Source: Comamonas testosteroni
GTDB lineage: Bacteria; Pseudomonadota; Gammaproteobacteria; Burkholderiales; Burkholderiaceae_C
Assembly: GCF_014076415.1 (NCBI RefSeq)
Contig: NZ_CP043568.1
Coordinates: 3,472,001-3,536,000 of the forward strand
Direction: 5' to 3'
Length of the DNA stretch: 64,000 nt
In this document: positions 17,236-26,335 of the stretch, piece after piece
Layout of the letters: each line of letters opens with the position of its first letter
How positions within the stretch are numbered: position 1 is the first letter of the stretch
Made by a program: the position numbers and the translations under genes
The notes under the pieces: model-generated
Database searches by the model: none
What the model saw: only the letters and a program-made list of their open reading frames with translations
What the model was told of the DNA's origin: nothing

Positions 17236-18195
17236 TCAATCCGCGTTCAGTTGCTGCTCCAGGTCGTGCAAGACCTTGTAGCAGTTGAACACCTGCTGCA
17301 CGCTGGAGTTGGGTTCGCGGCCTTCACGGATGGCGGCGAAGAATTCGCGGTCCTGCAGCTCGATGCCGTTCATGGAGACATCGACCTGGGACACGTCGAT
17401 CTTCTCGTCCTTGCCGGTGTACAGGTCGTCGTAGCGGGCCAGATAGGTGCCGGTGTCGCCGATGTAGCGGAAGAAGGTGCCCAGAGGGCCGTCGTTGTTG
17501 AACGACAGGCTCAGCGTGCAGATCGCGCCGTTGGCGGCCTTGAGCTGGATGCTCATGTCCATGGCGATGCCCAGATCCTTGTGGATGGGGCCTTGCACGG
17601 CATTGGCCTTGACGATGGGGCTGCCGGCCTGGTAGGCGAACAGGTCCACGGTATGGGCTGCATGGTGCCACAGCAGGTGATCGGTCCAGCTGCGGGCCTG
17701 GCCCAGTGCATTCATATTGGTGCGGCGGAAGAAGTAGGTTTGCACATCCATCTGCTGGATGTTGAACTCGCCGGCTGCTATCTTCTTGTGCACCCACTGG
17801 TGGCTGGGGTTGAAGCGGCGGGTGTGACCCACCATGGCCACCAGACCGGTCTGCTTTTGCAGCTCGGCCACTTCCTGCGCGTCCTTCAGGGCATCGGCCA
17901 GAGGGATCTCGACCTGCACATGCTTGCCGGCCTTCATGCAGGCAATGGCCTGCTCGGCATGCATCTGTGTGGGCGTGCACAGGATCACGGCATCGACTTC
18001 GGGCAGTGCCAGGCTTTCGGCCAGATCGGTTGCCACATGCTGGATGCCGTATTTGTCGGCCACTTCCTTGGTCTGGTCAAAGCGGCGACCGACCAGGGAG
18101 ACGACTTCCACGCCGTCGATGTTCTTGATGCCGTCAAGGTGCTTGATGCCGAAGGCACCAGCGCCAGCCAGCGCTACTTTGATGGTCTTGCTCAT
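17236..18195 (-). CDS. pmdC: 4-carboxy-2-hydroxymuconate-6-semialdehyde dehydrogenase
   Basis: Oxidises the protocatechuate 4,5-cleavage product, as its cyclic hemiacetal, to 2-pyrone-4,6-dicarboxylate with NADP. The 319-residue protein is of the GFO/IDH/MocA family, with N-terminal Rossmann motif ALAGAGAFGIKHLDG, CTPTQMHAEQAIA and the EIPLADAL cofactor segment, and it corresponds to LigC. Its ATG follows CGGAGACCCAAATC. Last gene of the pmd operon, about 90 bp after pmdB with a dispersed repeat in between, and followed by a strong terminator. Confidence 0.95.
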   Translation of the reverse strand: MSKTIKVALAGAGAFGIKHLDGIKNIDGVEVVSLVGRRFDQTKEVADKYGIQHVATDLAESLALPEVDAVILCTPTQMHAEQAIACMKAGKHVQVEIPLADALKDAQEVAELQKQTGLVAMVGHTRRFNPSHQWVHKKIAAGEFNIQQMDVQTYFFRRTNMNALGQARSWTDHLLWHHAAHTVDLFAYQAGSPIVKANAVQGPIHKDLGIAMDMSIQLKAANGAICTLSLSFNNDGPLGTFFRYIGDTGTYLARYDDLYTGKDEKIDVSQVDVSMNGIELQDREFFAAIREGREPNSSVQQVFNCYKVLHDLEQQLNAD

Positions 18196-18210
18196 GATTT
18201 GGGTCTCCGT

Positions 18211-18284
18211 AGAGCCGCCTCAAGGAGGCGAAGCCCCCCACTGGGGGGCGGTGGATACGCGAAGCAGCGAACGTGGTGAAACGT
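18211..18284 (-). repeat. Dispersed intergenic element, copy 2
   Basis: Lies directly between the pmdB stop and pmdC. It contains a CCCCCC/GGGGGG palindrome around 18235-18248 and, on the minus strand, GAGGCGGCTCT as in the other copies. It is the most divergent of the four. Confidence 0.5.
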
Positions 18285-19157
<873 letters not shown>

Positions 19158-19607
19158 TTAGTTGCCTTCCTTGTTCTGGTTGCCTGCGCTGCCCTGGGGT
19201 TGATGGTGTGCCTGAGCATCACCGTCCTCGCCCACGTAGCGATTGCCTTCGGCAGAGCGACCGCCGCCCATCATCATGGCGCGGTACTCTTCTTCGGTCA
19301 TGCCGGTCATGGAGCCGGCCATCTGCTGGAAGCTCTTGCCGTCGGTGGCGCCGATCTTGGCCAGGAAGTAGATATTGCCGCCGGTGCGCATGCACCAGTT
19401 CAGATCGCGCGCCAGCACGGCCTGCTTCTGCTCCTCGGTCATCGCCCACTCGTCGAGATAGGCTCGCTCGTCGGCGCGAAAGCGCTCGCGGTTCTCGGCC
19501 TTCATCAGGCTCATGCAGAACTGGTTGAGCCAGTAGCCCTTGCGGGACTGCTCGGCATCGAAAATGATGGTGCCGGGCACGTCCAGATACGGTTTTTCCA
19601 AAGCCAT
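19158..19607 (-). CDS. pmdA: Protocatechuate 4,5-dioxygenase alpha subunit
   Basis: Small subunit that caps the active site of the LigAB-type dioxygenase. The ATG at 19607 follows CGAGGAGAATTT and gives 149 residues (MALEKPYLDVPGTIIFDAE). Conserved LigA segments are RKGYWLNQFCMSLM, LNWCMRTGGNIYFLAKIGATDG and MTGMTEEEYRAMM. The C-terminal 30 residues (HHQPQGSAGNQNKEGN) are low-complexity and probably disordered. Confidence 0.97.
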   Translation of the reverse strand: MALEKPYLDVPGTIIFDAEQSRKGYWLNQFCMSLMKAENRERFRADERAYLDEWAMTEEQKQAVLARDLNWCMRTGGNIYFLAKIGATDGKSFQQMAGSMTGMTEEEYRAMMMGGGRSAEGNRYVGEDGDAQAHHQPQGSAGNQNKEGN

Positions 19608-19689
19608 AAATTCTCCTCGTTTACGGATGGCGCAGCCCATGCGACAAGGCTGCGACCTGTTTCCGGGTGTATGTGTCGCCGGAACTCCG

Positions 19690-20607
19690 TCAGACCTCTT
19701 CGGGCCAGTACAGACGCATGGGGTTGTCCACCAGCAGCTTTTGCTGCAGCTGCGCGGTGGGCGCGATATGAGGAATGAAGTCCACCAGCAGGCCGTCGTC
19801 GGGCATGTGGTCCTTCAGGTTGGGGTGCGGCCAGTCGGTGCCCCAGAGCACGCGATCTGGGAACTCCTCGACCACGCGGCGCGCGAACGGCACTACATCC
19901 TGGTAGGCGTTCTGCTCACCATGAAGGGCCTTGGGGCCGGTGACGGACAGGCGCTCGGGGCAGGACACCTTGCTCCACACGTTCTGGTGCTCGCGCATGA
20001 ACTTCAGGAACAGGGCGAACTCTTCGCTGTCCACGCCCTTGGTGACGTCGGGACGGCCCATGTGGTCGACCACCACGGTGGTGGGCAGCGCGGTGAAGAA
20101 GTCCCACAGCTCGGGCAGATCCACGGCTTCGAAATAGATCACCACATGCCAGCCCAGCTTGGCGATGCGGCCGGCGATCTCCATCAGCTCGTCCTTGGGC
20201 GTGAAGTCCACCAGGCGCTTGACGAAGTTGAAGCGCACGCCGCGCACGCCGGCGTCATGCAGCTCCTGCAGTTCGGCATCGCTGATGGAGCGCTTGACGG
20301 TGGCTACGCCACGGGCCTTGCCGCCCGAGGACTTGCAGGCATCGACCATGGCGCGGTTGTCCGCACCGTGGCAGGTGGCCTGCACCACCACATTGCGTGC
20401 AAAACCCAGGTGGTCGCGCAGCGCATACAGCTGGGCCTTGCTGGCATCGCAGGGGGTGTACTTGCGCTCGGGGGCGAAGGGGAACTCGTTGCCAGGGCCG
20501 AACACATGGCAGTGTGCATCCACAGCGCCGGCAGGCAGCTTGAACTGGGGCTTGCTGGGGTTGGCGTACCAATCCATCCAGCCGGGAGTCTTTTCAAATT
20601 CGCTCAT
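19690..20607 (-). CDS. pmdD: 2-pyrone-4,6-dicarboxylate hydrolase
   Basis: Opens the pyrone ring to give 4-oxalomesaconate. The ATG at 20607 follows GAGGAAAAGACAA and gives 305 residues. It belongs to the amidohydrolase superfamily (LigI-like): VDAHCHVFGP with the first HxH motif, LPTTVVVDHMGRPD, and LWGTDWPHPN with the conserved Asp. Fifth gene in the order K-E-F-D-A-B-C of the Comamonas pmd cluster. Confidence 0.96.
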   Translation of the reverse strand: MSEFEKTPGWMDWYANPSKPQFKLPAGAVDAHCHVFGPGNEFPFAPERKYTPCDASKAQLYALRDHLGFARNVVVQATCHGADNRAMVDACKSSGGKARGVATVKRSISDAELQELHDAGVRGVRFNFVKRLVDFTPKDELMEIAGRIAKLGWHVVIYFEAVDLPELWDFFTALPTTVVVDHMGRPDVTKGVDSEEFALFLKFMREHQNVWSKVSCPERLSVTGPKALHGEQNAYQDVVPFARRVVEEFPDRVLWGTDWPHPNLKDHMPDDGLLVDFIPHIAPTAQLQQKLLVDNPMRLYWPEEV

Positions 20608-20673
20608 TTGTCTTTTCCTCGATGGTCTGTGAGTGGGCCATAGCCGCCAATACTGGCGCCGCACAACTCAGAG

Positions 20674-20785
20674 ATGCCAAGCAAGAGCCGCCTCGCAGCG
20701 AGGGCATCGTCCCCCTCCGCATTGCCAAGCAAAGCGAGAGAGGGGGAAGGCGCGGGGCCGCCCAGGCGAAGCGACTCAGGGGGTG
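20674..20785 (-). repeat. Dispersed intergenic element, copy 3
   Basis: Fills most of the gap between the pmdF stop and pmdD. On the minus strand it begins CCCCCTGAGTCGCTTCGCC and ends GAGGCGGCTCTTGCTTGGC, with GGGCGGCCCCGCGCCTTCCC inside. This is the longest copy. Confidence 0.65.
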
Positions 20786-21469
20786 TTAGTCAATATATTT
20801 CAGGCCGGCCTTTTCCAGGGGCTCGCGCATCTTGTACATATCCAGGCCCAGGACGCCCGAAGCCAGCTTGGCGCGCTTTTCGCCTTCGAAGCTTTCACGC
20901 TTCTGGGCGGCGGCCAGCACTTCCACGGCACGCGCGGCAGGCACGCAGACCACGCCGTCGTCGTCGGCCACGATCACGTCACCGGGCGTGACCAGCATGC
21001 CGGCGCAGACGATGGGGATGTTGACCGAGCCCAGGGTGGCCTTGATCGTGCCCTTGGAAGAGATGGCCTTGCTCCAGACCGGGAAGTCCATCTCCTGCAG
21101 CGTCTTCACGTCGCGCACGCCGGCATCGATGATCAGCGCGCGTGCGCCGCGCGCCTGAAAGCTCGTGGCCAGCAGGTCGCCGAAGTAGCCGTCGGAACAC
21201 TCGGCGGTAACGGCAGCAACCACGATATCGCCGGGCTGAATCTGTTCGGCCGCCACATGCATCATCCAGTTGTCGCCGGGCTGCAGCAGCACCGTGACGG
21301 CGGTGCCCGAGACCTGCTTGCCGGCGTAGATGGGGCGCATATAGGGCTTGAGCAGACCGACGCGGCCCATGGCCTCGTGCACGGTGGCGGAGCCCAGGGC
21401 GGCCAGGCCGTCAGCAGCAGCGCGGTCGGCGCGCTGGATATTGCGGTAGACAACTCCCAGTTCGTACAT
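20786..21469 (-). CDS. pmdF: 4-carboxy-4-hydroxy-2-oxoadipate / HMG aldolase
   Basis: Metal-dependent class II aldolase that splits 4-carboxy-4-hydroxy-2-oxoadipate into pyruvate and oxaloacetate. The 227-residue LigK/ProA-type protein shows [16 protein letters not shown], the PGDIVVA block, [16 protein letters not shown] and DAGVRD, which hold the metal and pyruvate sites, and [18 protein letters not shown]. The fold is that of the RraA-like superfamily. It lies between pmdE and pmdD. Confidence 0.95.
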   Translation of the reverse strand: MYELGVVYRNIQRADRAAADGLAALGSATVHEAMGRVGLLKPYMRPIYAGKQVSGTAVTVLLQPGDNWMMHVAAEQIQPGDIVVAAVTAECSDGYFGDLLATSFQARGARALIIDAGVRDVKTLQEMDFPVWSKAISSKGTIKATLGSVNIPIVCAGMLVTPGDVIVADDDGVVCVPAARAVEVLAAAQKRESFEGEKRAKLASGVLGLDMYKMREPLEKAGLKYID

Positions 21470-21601
21470 GGAAATACCTCTTTGCTAAGACGTTATTGAA
21501 TCAAAAAAGTGAGCTGGCACCGCTGGTCATTCATCAGATCTGAATAGTTTTCTTGCTGAAAACATTTCATACCTTGCGATAGCAGCTCTTTTTTTGAGAA
21601 G

Positions 21602-22630
21602 TTACAGACCCTTGGCCTTCAGCGCCTTGTCCAGGCGCGTGAACACGCGGCGGGCATTGCCTTCGTAGACGGCGTGCTTTTCATCGGCGCTCAGGTTCTG
21701 CGTGGCTTCGATGTAGCGCTTGGTGTCGTCGTAGTAGTGACCGGTCTGCGGATCGATGCCGCGCACGGCGCCGATCATTTCGCTGGCGAACAGAATGTTC
21801 TTGGTGGGGATCACTTCCGTCAGCAGATTGATGCCGGGCTGGTGGTAGACGCAGGTGTCGAAGTAGATGTTGTTCAGCAGATGCTCTTCCAGCAACGGCT
21901 TCTTCATCTCCTGCGCCAGACCGCGGAAACGGCCCCAGTGGTAAGGCACGGCGCCGCCGCCATGGGGAATCAGGAACTTCAGGGTCGGGAAGTCCTTGAA
22001 CAGATCCGAAGTCAGGCACTGCATGAAGGCCGTGGTGTCGGCATTCAGATAGTGGCTGCCCGTGGTGTGGAAGCAGCTGTTGCAGCTGGTGGAGACGTGG
22101 ATCATCGCGGGGATGTCGTACTCCACCATCTTTTCGTAGATGGGGTACCAGCTCTTGTCGGACAGCGGGGGCGAAGTCCAGTGGCCGCCCGAGGGGTCGG
22201 GGTTCAGGTTGATGCCGACGTTGCCGTATTGCTCGACACACTTGACCAGCTCGGGAATGCAGGTTGCCGGGTCCACGCCGGGCGACTGGGGCAGCATGGC
22301 GGCGGGAATGAAGTGGTCGGGGAACAGCTCGCTGACGCGGAAGCACAGCTCGTTGCAGATGGCGGCCCAGGTGCTGGAGGTCTGGAAGTCACCGATGTGG
22401 TGCGCCATGAACGAGGCACGGGGGCTGAAGATGGTCAGATCGGAACCACGCTCCTTCATCAGGCGCAGCTGATTGGTTTCGATGGTCTCGCGGATTTCAT
22501 CGTCGCTGATCTTCAGATCGGCCACCGACGGGGTCTTGCTCGGGTCCTTGAGGCCGGCGATCTGCAGATCGCGCCATGCGCCCAGGGCCGCAGGCGCCGT
22601 GGTGTAGTGACCGTGTACGTCAATGATCAT
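21602..22630 (-). CDS. pmdE: 4-oxalomesaconate hydratase
   Basis: Adds water to 4-oxalomesaconate to give 4-carboxy-4-hydroxy-2-oxoadipate. I take the ATG at 22630 (MIIDVHGHYTT), giving 342 residues, as in LigJ. The open frame extends to a TTG at 22636, and GGAG lies upstream. Amidohydrolase-superfamily features are DVHGHYTT near the N-terminus, NLNPDPSGGHW, MIHVSTSC and IPHGGGAVPYHWGRFRG. No tautomerase gene for its substrate is visible in the cluster. Confidence 0.95.
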   Translation of the reverse strand: MIIDVHGHYTTAPAALGAWRDLQIAGLKDPSKTPSVADLKISDDEIRETIETNQLRLMKERGSDLTIFSPRASFMAHHIGDFQTSSTWAAICNELCFRVSELFPDHFIPAAMLPQSPGVDPATCIPELVKCVEQYGNVGINLNPDPSGGHWTSPPLSDKSWYPIYEKMVEYDIPAMIHVSTSCNSCFHTTGSHYLNADTTAFMQCLTSDLFKDFPTLKFLIPHGGGAVPYHWGRFRGLAQEMKKPLLEEHLLNNIYFDTCVYHQPGINLLTEVIPTKNILFASEMIGAVRGIDPQTGHYYDDTKRYIEATQNLSADEKHAVYEGNARRVFTRLDKALKAKGL

Positions 22631-22669
22631 CTTCAAGCTCCGTTAAAAATAATTCGTCAATCAAAAAGT

Positions 22670-24067
22670 TCAGTGCGCGCCGCCCAGGCCCAGCATGGAG
22701 GTGCGCGGTGCGCCGCCGGCATAGCGGTTCTTGACCAGCAGCGCCAGCGCGGCGATGACACCGGGAATGGCCACCACCATGAAGACCTGCGGCAGCTCCA
22801 GGTGACGGCGCGACAGCTCGGCCACCAGGAAAGAGCCGGCAATGCCGCCAAAGCGGCCGATGCCCAGCATCCAGGACACACCGCTGGCGCGGCATTCCGT
22901 GGGGTAGTACTCGGCAGCCAGCGCCTGCATGGACGACTGTGCCGCATTCATCAGCAAACCGGCAATGAAGACCGAAGCCACCAGCATACCCACGCCTCCG
23001 CCGAGCACCTGGCCGATGAAAGCCACGCCCAGGCTGGTCAGGAAGTAGCCCGTCGCAATGATCAGATTGGCATTCCAGCGGTCCATCAGCAGACCGACGA
23101 AGATCGCGCCCACGCCGCCGAGCTGGAACAGCGCAGCAATCACGGCCGCCTGGCTGGCGGGCACGCCTGCCTCCTTGAACAGCACAGGCATCCAGTTGAC
23201 CAGGCCATAGACAATCACCAGGCCCATGAAATACGTCACCCACAGGGCCAGCGTGCCGACCAGATACTTCTGCGAGAACACCAGACGCAGGCCCTGAGGA
23301 CCCTGCTGTGCCTGGGCGGCCGCCTCGCCGCCGTCGTTCAGCACAAAACGCGCTGCATTGCGGGTGCCGGCGGCGATGCGCACCATCACCTTGCGCACGC
23401 GGTCTGCCGAGTAGTTCTTGAGCACCATGAAGCGCACTGACTCGGGCAGCATCACGATCATCAGCACGGCCAGGATCAGGGGCACCACGCCGCCCACGAT
23501 CAGCAGGCTGCGCCAGCCGAAATGCGGAATCATCCAGGCCGCGATAAAGCCGCCGAAGGCCGAACCGATGGGGAAACCGCAGAACATGCAGTTGGTGATG
23601 AAGGAACGCTTGCTGTCAGGGCAGTATTCGTTCATCAGCGTGATGGCGTTGGGCATGGCGGCGCCAAGACCCAGGCCGGTGATGAAGCGCCAGATGGTCA
23701 AAGCTTGCAGGTCGTGCACCAGACCCGAAGCAATCGATGCACCGCCCATCACCACCGCAGCGATGATCAGCACGGTCTTGCGGCCCACGCGGTCCGCCAA
23801 CGGACCCGCGCCCAGAGCGCCGAACGCCAGGCCGAACAGGGCTGCGCTCAGCACCGGGCCCAGATGGGACTTGTCGATGCCCCATTCGCCGAGCAGCGAA
23901 GGCGCGATGAAGCCGATGGCTGCGGTATCAAAACCGTCGAGCAGAACAATCAAAAAACAGAGGAAAAAAATCCCCCACTGGAAGCGCGAAAACGGGCTCT
24001 CGTTGAGCACGGTCTGCACGTTGACGACCCCCGGGCCGGTGTTCTGTTTGCTAGTTTGCGAAGTCAT
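22670..24067 (-). CDS. pmdK: MFS transporter for protocatechuate / hydroxybenzoates
   Basis: Proton symporter of the aromatic acid:H+ family (PcaK-like) in the inner membrane. At 465 residues it shows about 12 hydrophobic segments, the family motif FLIVLLDGFDTAAIGFIAPSL at TM1, and the loop 2-3 motif GPLADRVGRKTVLI. It is placed between the ModA-like gene and pmdE. In Comamonas the pmdK gene is known as the transporter of the 4,5-cleavage operon. Uptake of protocatechuate or 4-hydroxybenzoate is the expected role. Confidence 0.93.
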   Translation of the reverse strand: MTSQTSKQNTGPGVVNVQTVLNESPFSRFQWGIFFLCFLIVLLDGFDTAAIGFIAPSLLGEWGIDKSHLGPVLSAALFGLAFGALGAGPLADRVGRKTVLIIAAVVMGGASIASGLVHDLQALTIWRFITGLGLGAAMPNAITLMNEYCPDSKRSFITNCMFCGFPIGSAFGGFIAAWMIPHFGWRSLLIVGGVVPLILAVLMIVMLPESVRFMVLKNYSADRVRKVMVRIAAGTRNAARFVLNDGGEAAAQAQQGPQGLRLVFSQKYLVGTLALWVTYFMGLVIVYGLVNWMPVLFKEAGVPASQAAVIAALFQLGGVGAIFVGLLMDRWNANLIIATGYFLTSLGVAFIGQVLGGGVGMLVASVFIAGLLMNAAQSSMQALAAEYYPTECRASGVSWMLGIGRFGGIAGSFLVAELSRRHLELPQVFMVVAIPGVIAALALLVKNRYAGGAPRTSMLGLGGAH

Positions 24068-24159
24068 ATTTGGAATCTCAGTTGCCTCTCTTTGTCGCCT
24101 CTATCTCCTGTCTCGCGGCTGGCGCCAAAGCCTCAAAGGCATCTGGTACGTCCGTCACG

Positions 24160-24219
24160 AAAGGGCTATGACTGCCCTTTTGCTGGATGGGGTGTCAGTG
24201 CCAGGCCCCCGCCTGGACA
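24160..24219. other. Two short hairpins between the ModA-like gene and pmdK
   Basis: AAAGGGC/GCCCTTT (24160-24166, 24174-24180) and a second dyad around GCCAGGC/GCCTGGAC near 24199-24219. Neither has a good T-run. They may trim or attenuate the operon transcript between the first gene and pmdK. Confidence 0.35.
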
Positions 24220-24228
24220 CGAATCAAT

Positions 24229-24921
24229 TCAAGCGGGCTCCATGCCCTGGCGGCGCTTGGCCGCTTCGGCTTCAGGCGAAGCCATGAAGGCCAGCAGACG
24301 CTGCACGGCATCCGCATGGGCCGAGCCCGTAACAACGCCGGCAGAAAACACCGTATCGATGGCAATCGCAGCAGGCAGGCCGCCCACGATGCGAATGCCT
24401 TCGACATGGATCAGCTCGCTCAGCTGCTGAAATCCCAGCGCCACTTCGCCCGAAGCAATCATGGAGCCCACGGGTACACCGGGCCTGGCCTGCACGATGC
24501 GGGACTTGATCTCGTCGGCAATGCCCCAACGCTCGAACAGCTTTTGCAGTGCCACACCGCTGGGGCCGGTGGAATAGCCAATGCTGGGCGCGGCCAGCAC
24601 GGCAGCGCGCACGGCCTCTTCAGAACTGATATCGGGCTGCTCCGCAGCAGCAGGCACGGCCACGGCAGTACTGGAGAGCACCAAGTCCACCTTGCTGCCT
24701 GCAACCACACGGCCGGCGGCCTGCAGCTTGTCGATGGCGTTGGAGGCCAGGAAGACCACATCAAAGGCCTCTTCACCGGACTGCACACGCTGCGCGGCAT
24801 CCACACCGCCCACGGATTCGATCTGCACCGGCTCGCCGCCCTGGGCCTGCCAGGCTGCAACCAGATCCGCCAGGACCTGGCGGGTTGCCATGGAAGAAAT
24901 GCCATTGAGTGCTGCGCTCAT
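24229..24921 (-). CDS. ModA-like substrate-binding-domain protein without signal peptide
   Basis: First gene of the pmd operon. The ATG at 24921 follows CAGGAGTCTTCCGGC and gives 230 residues. The fold pattern is that of a periplasmic molybdate-type binding protein: SMATRQVLADLVAAWQAQ, SVGGVDAAQRVQSGE, FDVVFLASNAIDKL, GRVVAGSKVDLVLSS, then a second lobe. There is no signal peptide or lipobox, and no ABC transporter gene nearby, so it is probably a cytoplasmic single-domain ligand binder. Its role in protocatechuate breakdown is unknown. Ligand sensing, or an enzymatic step such as the missing 4-oxalomesaconate tautomerisation, are only speculative options. Confidence 0.82.
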   Translation of the reverse strand: MSAALNGISSMATRQVLADLVAAWQAQGGEPVQIESVGGVDAAQRVQSGEEAFDVVFLASNAIDKLQAAGRVVAGSKVDLVLSSTAVAVPAAAEQPDISSEEAVRAAVLAAPSIGYSTGPSGVALQKLFERWGIADEIKSRIVQARPGVPVGSMIASGEVALGFQQLSELIHVEGIRIVGGLPAAIAIDTVFSAGVVTGSAHADAVQRLLAFMASPEAEAAKRRQGMEPA

Positions 24922-25076
24922 GCCGGAAGACTCCTGAAGTGGATGCCATGGCTGCCCCGCGATCTCGAATGCCGCGTCCCGGCCATCGAGGCCTTTCAAG
25001 CCACTCCCGTCACGCTGCGGGCAGACTGCACCGGCAGGACGGGGCGCTCGACAGGGCGTGCATCAGGGCAACCATC

Positions 25077-25097
25077 TAGTCAAAACGAATGAGACTA
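25077..25097 (-). promoter_or_regulatory. LysR-type regulator box TAGTC-N11-GACTA
   Basis: A perfect 5-bp inverted repeat with an 11-bp spacer, the canonical T-N11-A site of LysR-type regulators, about 156 bp upstream of the first pmd gene. The pmd operon of Comamonas is known to be controlled by a LysR-type protein (PmdR). Its gene is not next to the operon in this window. Confidence 0.6.
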
Positions 25098-25227
25098 TTG
25101 TCGGCAGCCCCGCGCCCTCCCACTAGGCAAGCCCTCCGCTAGCAGCTATGCCGCAAAGGCATAGCAAAGTGCTTGCTCATAACACGTATAAATACCCACA
25201 AACAAAGCGCAAAGCCAATAAAAGGAA

Positions 25228-25264
25228 AAGGCTGAATGCTATTTTTTTAATAGCACTCAGCCTT
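25228..25264 (-). terminator. Terminator after the 25311 gene
   Basis: A 16-bp stem (25228-25243 with 25249-25264) with one mismatch and a 5-nt loop. On the minus strand it is followed by TTCCTTTTATTG. It ends the secreted-protein gene and insulates it from the pmd promoter. Confidence 0.75.
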
Positions 25265-25310
25265 CATTGCTGCGCATAAGCAACAGTGAATTTAGTGGTT
25301 AACCCCTAAT

Positions 25311-25814
25311 TCAGTCATCATGGCGTCCATGCCCACGCCCGTGACCATGACCACGCCCCCGGTCATCGCGATCATGCCTGTCCCAGTCACGTCGATCGCG
25401 GCGATCGTCTCTGTCCCAGTGCCTATGATCCCGGCGGTCGTCATGCCAGTCGCGTCGCTCGTGGTGGTGGCGCGGCGGAGGTCCTGCACGCCAATGGGGT
25501 GGCGGATTGCGCAGGAAATAGACCGGCTGGCCGCAGGCGTGGTAGCGGCCGCAGTAGCGGCGCCAGTTGCGCGAATGGCCGGGCGGCACCCACATATAGA
25601 TGGGCTGCACCTGCGGCACTACCGGGCCGCCCCACATCGGCTGGGCATACAGCAGCGGCGGTGGTGCATTACCGATATTGACCTGACCGTAAACCCCGGG
25701 CGCCAGCTGCCCCGAGATGGAGCCGCTGATATAGGCCTGCGCCTGGGCGGCACCCGCTGCGCAAACCAGCGCCAAGACTGCCAGGCTGCGGATGAGTGAA
25801 GTGCGATTGGACAT
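25311..25814 (-). CDS. Secreted protein with His/Asp/Arg-rich tail
   Basis: The ATG at 25814 follows CATGGAGACAT and gives 167 residues. Residues 1-26 form a signal peptide ending AQA. The middle region (about 70-103) carries the pattern VPPGHxxxWxxxCxxYxACGxPVYFLR, seen in uncharacterised exported proteins of Burkholderiales. The last ~55 residues are almost only H, R, D, W and G (HHHERRDWHDDRRDHRHW and similar), likely disordered and possibly metal-binding. Function unknown. It stands alone with its own terminator; the open frame upstream of 25814 is a chance extension. Confidence 0.8.
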   Translation of the reverse strand: MSNRTSLIRSLAVLALVCAAGAAQAQAYISGSISGQLAPGVYGQVNIGNAPPPLLYAQPMWGGPVVPQVQPIYMWVPPGHSRNWRRYCGRYHACGQPVYFLRNPPPHWRAGPPPRHHHERRDWHDDRRDHRHWDRDDRRDRRDWDRHDRDDRGRGHGHGRGHGRHDD

Positions 25815-25930
25815 ATGTCTCCATGCTCGATATAGATCACCGTGGGCCGGCGAGATCGCGCTTCGTCCCGGAAACGCTTCAGTCCTTAACGCGCCAGAGC
25901 CGAATCTCGCTGACCCGGACCGTGCATGAA

Positions 25931-25950
25931 GCGTAATGAGGCGTAATGAG
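25931..25950. repeat. Tandem 10-bp direct repeat GCGTAATGAG x2
   Basis: Two exact adjacent copies about 120 bp upstream of the secreted-protein gene. The ~10-bp period is like that of response-regulator binding sites; a role is only a guess. Confidence 0.4.
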
Positions 25951-25987
25951 CTCATCCGGCTCATGGGCTGGATGGCCTGCAGCCCCG

Positions 25988-26335
25988 TCACCTGATCGTC
26001 TGGCCCTGCAGACCTTTTTTCAGAATCAGATCCACCACGGGCTGCTCGCGCTTGTTGGCACGCATGCAGTGATCCTTCTGGAAGTGATCGGTGATCCGGA
26101 TGACCCAACGCGCCCAACGCTTGTTCTCGCGTTCGCGCCAGGCATGCGATGACACGCTTTCCCAGGCATAGCCATTGAGCACTGCCGCATTGACAAAATG
26201 GTCCAGCGCACGCACTCCGGCCCTGCCCCGCTCCGTCTTGCCGAACAGGCCGACCCAGCAAAGAATCAGCCAGCCCACGACCGCCAGCGGGACGACTGCA
26301 CACATCAGCGCAAAACCTGCCAGGCGCTCCTTCAT
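25988..26335 (-). CDS. Small membrane protein, unknown function
   Basis: 115 residues with one or two N-terminal hydrophobic segments (residues 6-31, LMCAVVPLAVVGWLILCWVG) and a basic cytoplasmic part containing RERENKRWARWVIRITDHF. I do not recognise a family. Its ATG overlaps the stop codon of the P450 gene by four bases, so it is translationally coupled and is the last gene of the kpsS-hydrolase-P450 unit. It could be a membrane anchor or partner of the P450, but nothing in the sequence proves that. Confidence 0.75.
   Translation of the reverse strand: MKERLAGFALMCAVVPLAVVGWLILCWVGLFGKTERGRAGVRALDHFVNAAVLNGYAWESVSSHAWRERENKRWARWVIRITDHFQKDHCMRANKREQPVVDLILKKGLQGQTIR

Larger units (their letters stand above)
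24922..25310. other. pmd operon promoter region (389 bp, no gene)
   Basis: Holds the leader of the pmd operon, the T-N11-A box at 25077-25097, a perfect 8-bp hairpin at 25145-25165 (GCTATGCC/GGCATAGC) and the terminator of the convergent-side gene at 25228-25264. No credible coding frame is present. Confidence 0.6.

Noticed and set aside
21674..23440. 588-codon frame on the plus strand across pmdE and pmdK
   Set aside because: It spans two well-supported minus-strand genes and their gap and has no recognisable domain.
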